Positions 4,905 through 5,206 of a stretch of 5,206 bases of DNA are shown in pieces. This DNA is from CAYNST01 sp964399955 (GTDB taxonomy: Bacteria; Pseudomonadota; Gammaproteobacteria; Pseudomonadales; Cellvibrionaceae). Made by a program: the position numbers and the translations under genes. The stretch covers positions 1-5,206 of the forward strand of contig CAYNST010000173.1 of the NCBI GenBank assembly GCA_964399955.1. Direction: 5' to 3'. Numbering within the stretch: position 1 is the first letter of the stretch; every line of letters begins with the position of its first letter. Below the pieces are notes generated by a model that was given only the letters and a program-made list of their open reading frames with translations, was not told the DNA's origin and did not search any database.

Positions 4905-5206
4905 GTCCGTGGGGGCAATGCTGCTGCGACGCTTAGTGGTCTGATCGTACACACACTCCTCAGTGACGCCGCCAAAGTAACGGAAGGCTTCGTCGTGCAG
5001 TTGGATAAAGGCTTCCGTGTCCAGTGGCTTTAAGCGAGCACCCACGTACATCAGCCTCAAGCAGGCCAGTACGAACACAACAAAATAGACCGCTCGCTCC
5101 TCACCGCCAATCAGCACCCCTCGTAGCTCGCCGGGGTCGACCTGGCATTGAACACCGGGTACGGCATCCGTCACCGGTTCGTAGTAGCGGTGCTGACCGG
5201 TGGCCA
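4872..5206 (-). pseudogene. istA: Truncated IS21-family transposase (istA), partial at right edge
   Basis: The reading frame is open from the right edge. It contains the catalytic-core sequence of IS21-type IstA: HRYYEPVTDAVPGVQCQVDPGE with the first acidic residue of the DDE triad in QVD, then RLMYV, LDTEAFIQLHDEAFRYFGG, and ECVYDQT with the second Asp at 4946-4944. Homology stops at about 4938. The next residues (TKRRSS) do not continue as IstA does, and the frame runs into unrelated sequence with a stop at 4874-4872. The third catalytic residue and the C-terminal part are missing, and no istB or IS end is present on the left. The element was cut by deletion or recombination. Its missing 5' part may be intact beyond the window. 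The break lies only about 35 bases from the abiE operator, so the abiE locus is joined directly to the transposon remnant. Confidence 0.85.

Overview
The window looks like accessory DNA of a Gram-negative proteobacterium with moderate to high GC. A gammaproteobacterium of the Pseudomonas or Xanthomonas type is my best guess. This rests on base and codon composition, a lipobox lipoprotein, an IS21-type transposase remnant and an AbiE toxin-antitoxin pair; no core gene fixes the taxon. No rRNA, tRNA, CRISPR array or complete insertion sequence was seen.

Layout, left to right. Positions 1-800 are read leftward. They hold a protein with two cysteine pairs typical of zinc ribbons (216-800), then a doubtful small Cys-containing ORF (36-179), then a near-perfect Shine-Dalgarno sequence at the extreme left edge (6-12) that should serve a gene just outside the window. 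From about 1049 the opposite strand is used: a perfect TATAAT box, a predicted outer-membrane-type lipoprotein (1092-1664) and, two bases later, an unrecognised 360-residue protein (1667-2749). These two form a tight operon.

Positions 2750-3116 are non-coding but rich in structure: a nested hairpin region, two pairs of short direct repeats, and a 50-bp inverted repeat (3023-3072). A small 61-residue protein may follow (3117-3302). Convergent to it and read leftward is an AbiE type IV toxin-antitoxin operon, with antitoxin AbiEi (4240-4845) and nucleotidyltransferase toxin AbiEii (3392-4243) joined by an ATGA overlap. Upstream of abiEi is a truncated IS21-family istA (homology about 4938-5206), whose 5' part lies beyond the right edge.

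The main observation is that the inverted repeat in front of abiEi (4855-4904), the likely AbiEi operator, has a second copy at 3023-3072. Both have two 17-base arms in inverted orientation separated by exactly 16 bases. All four half-sites carry TGTTCC plus a conserved T and C further in. The second copy lies upstream of the small gene at 3117, not upstream of abiE. This suggests that AbiEi may control a second transcription unit on the other side of its own operon. The lipoprotein and 360-residue pair is a second candidate for an undescribed system, but its function is unknown.
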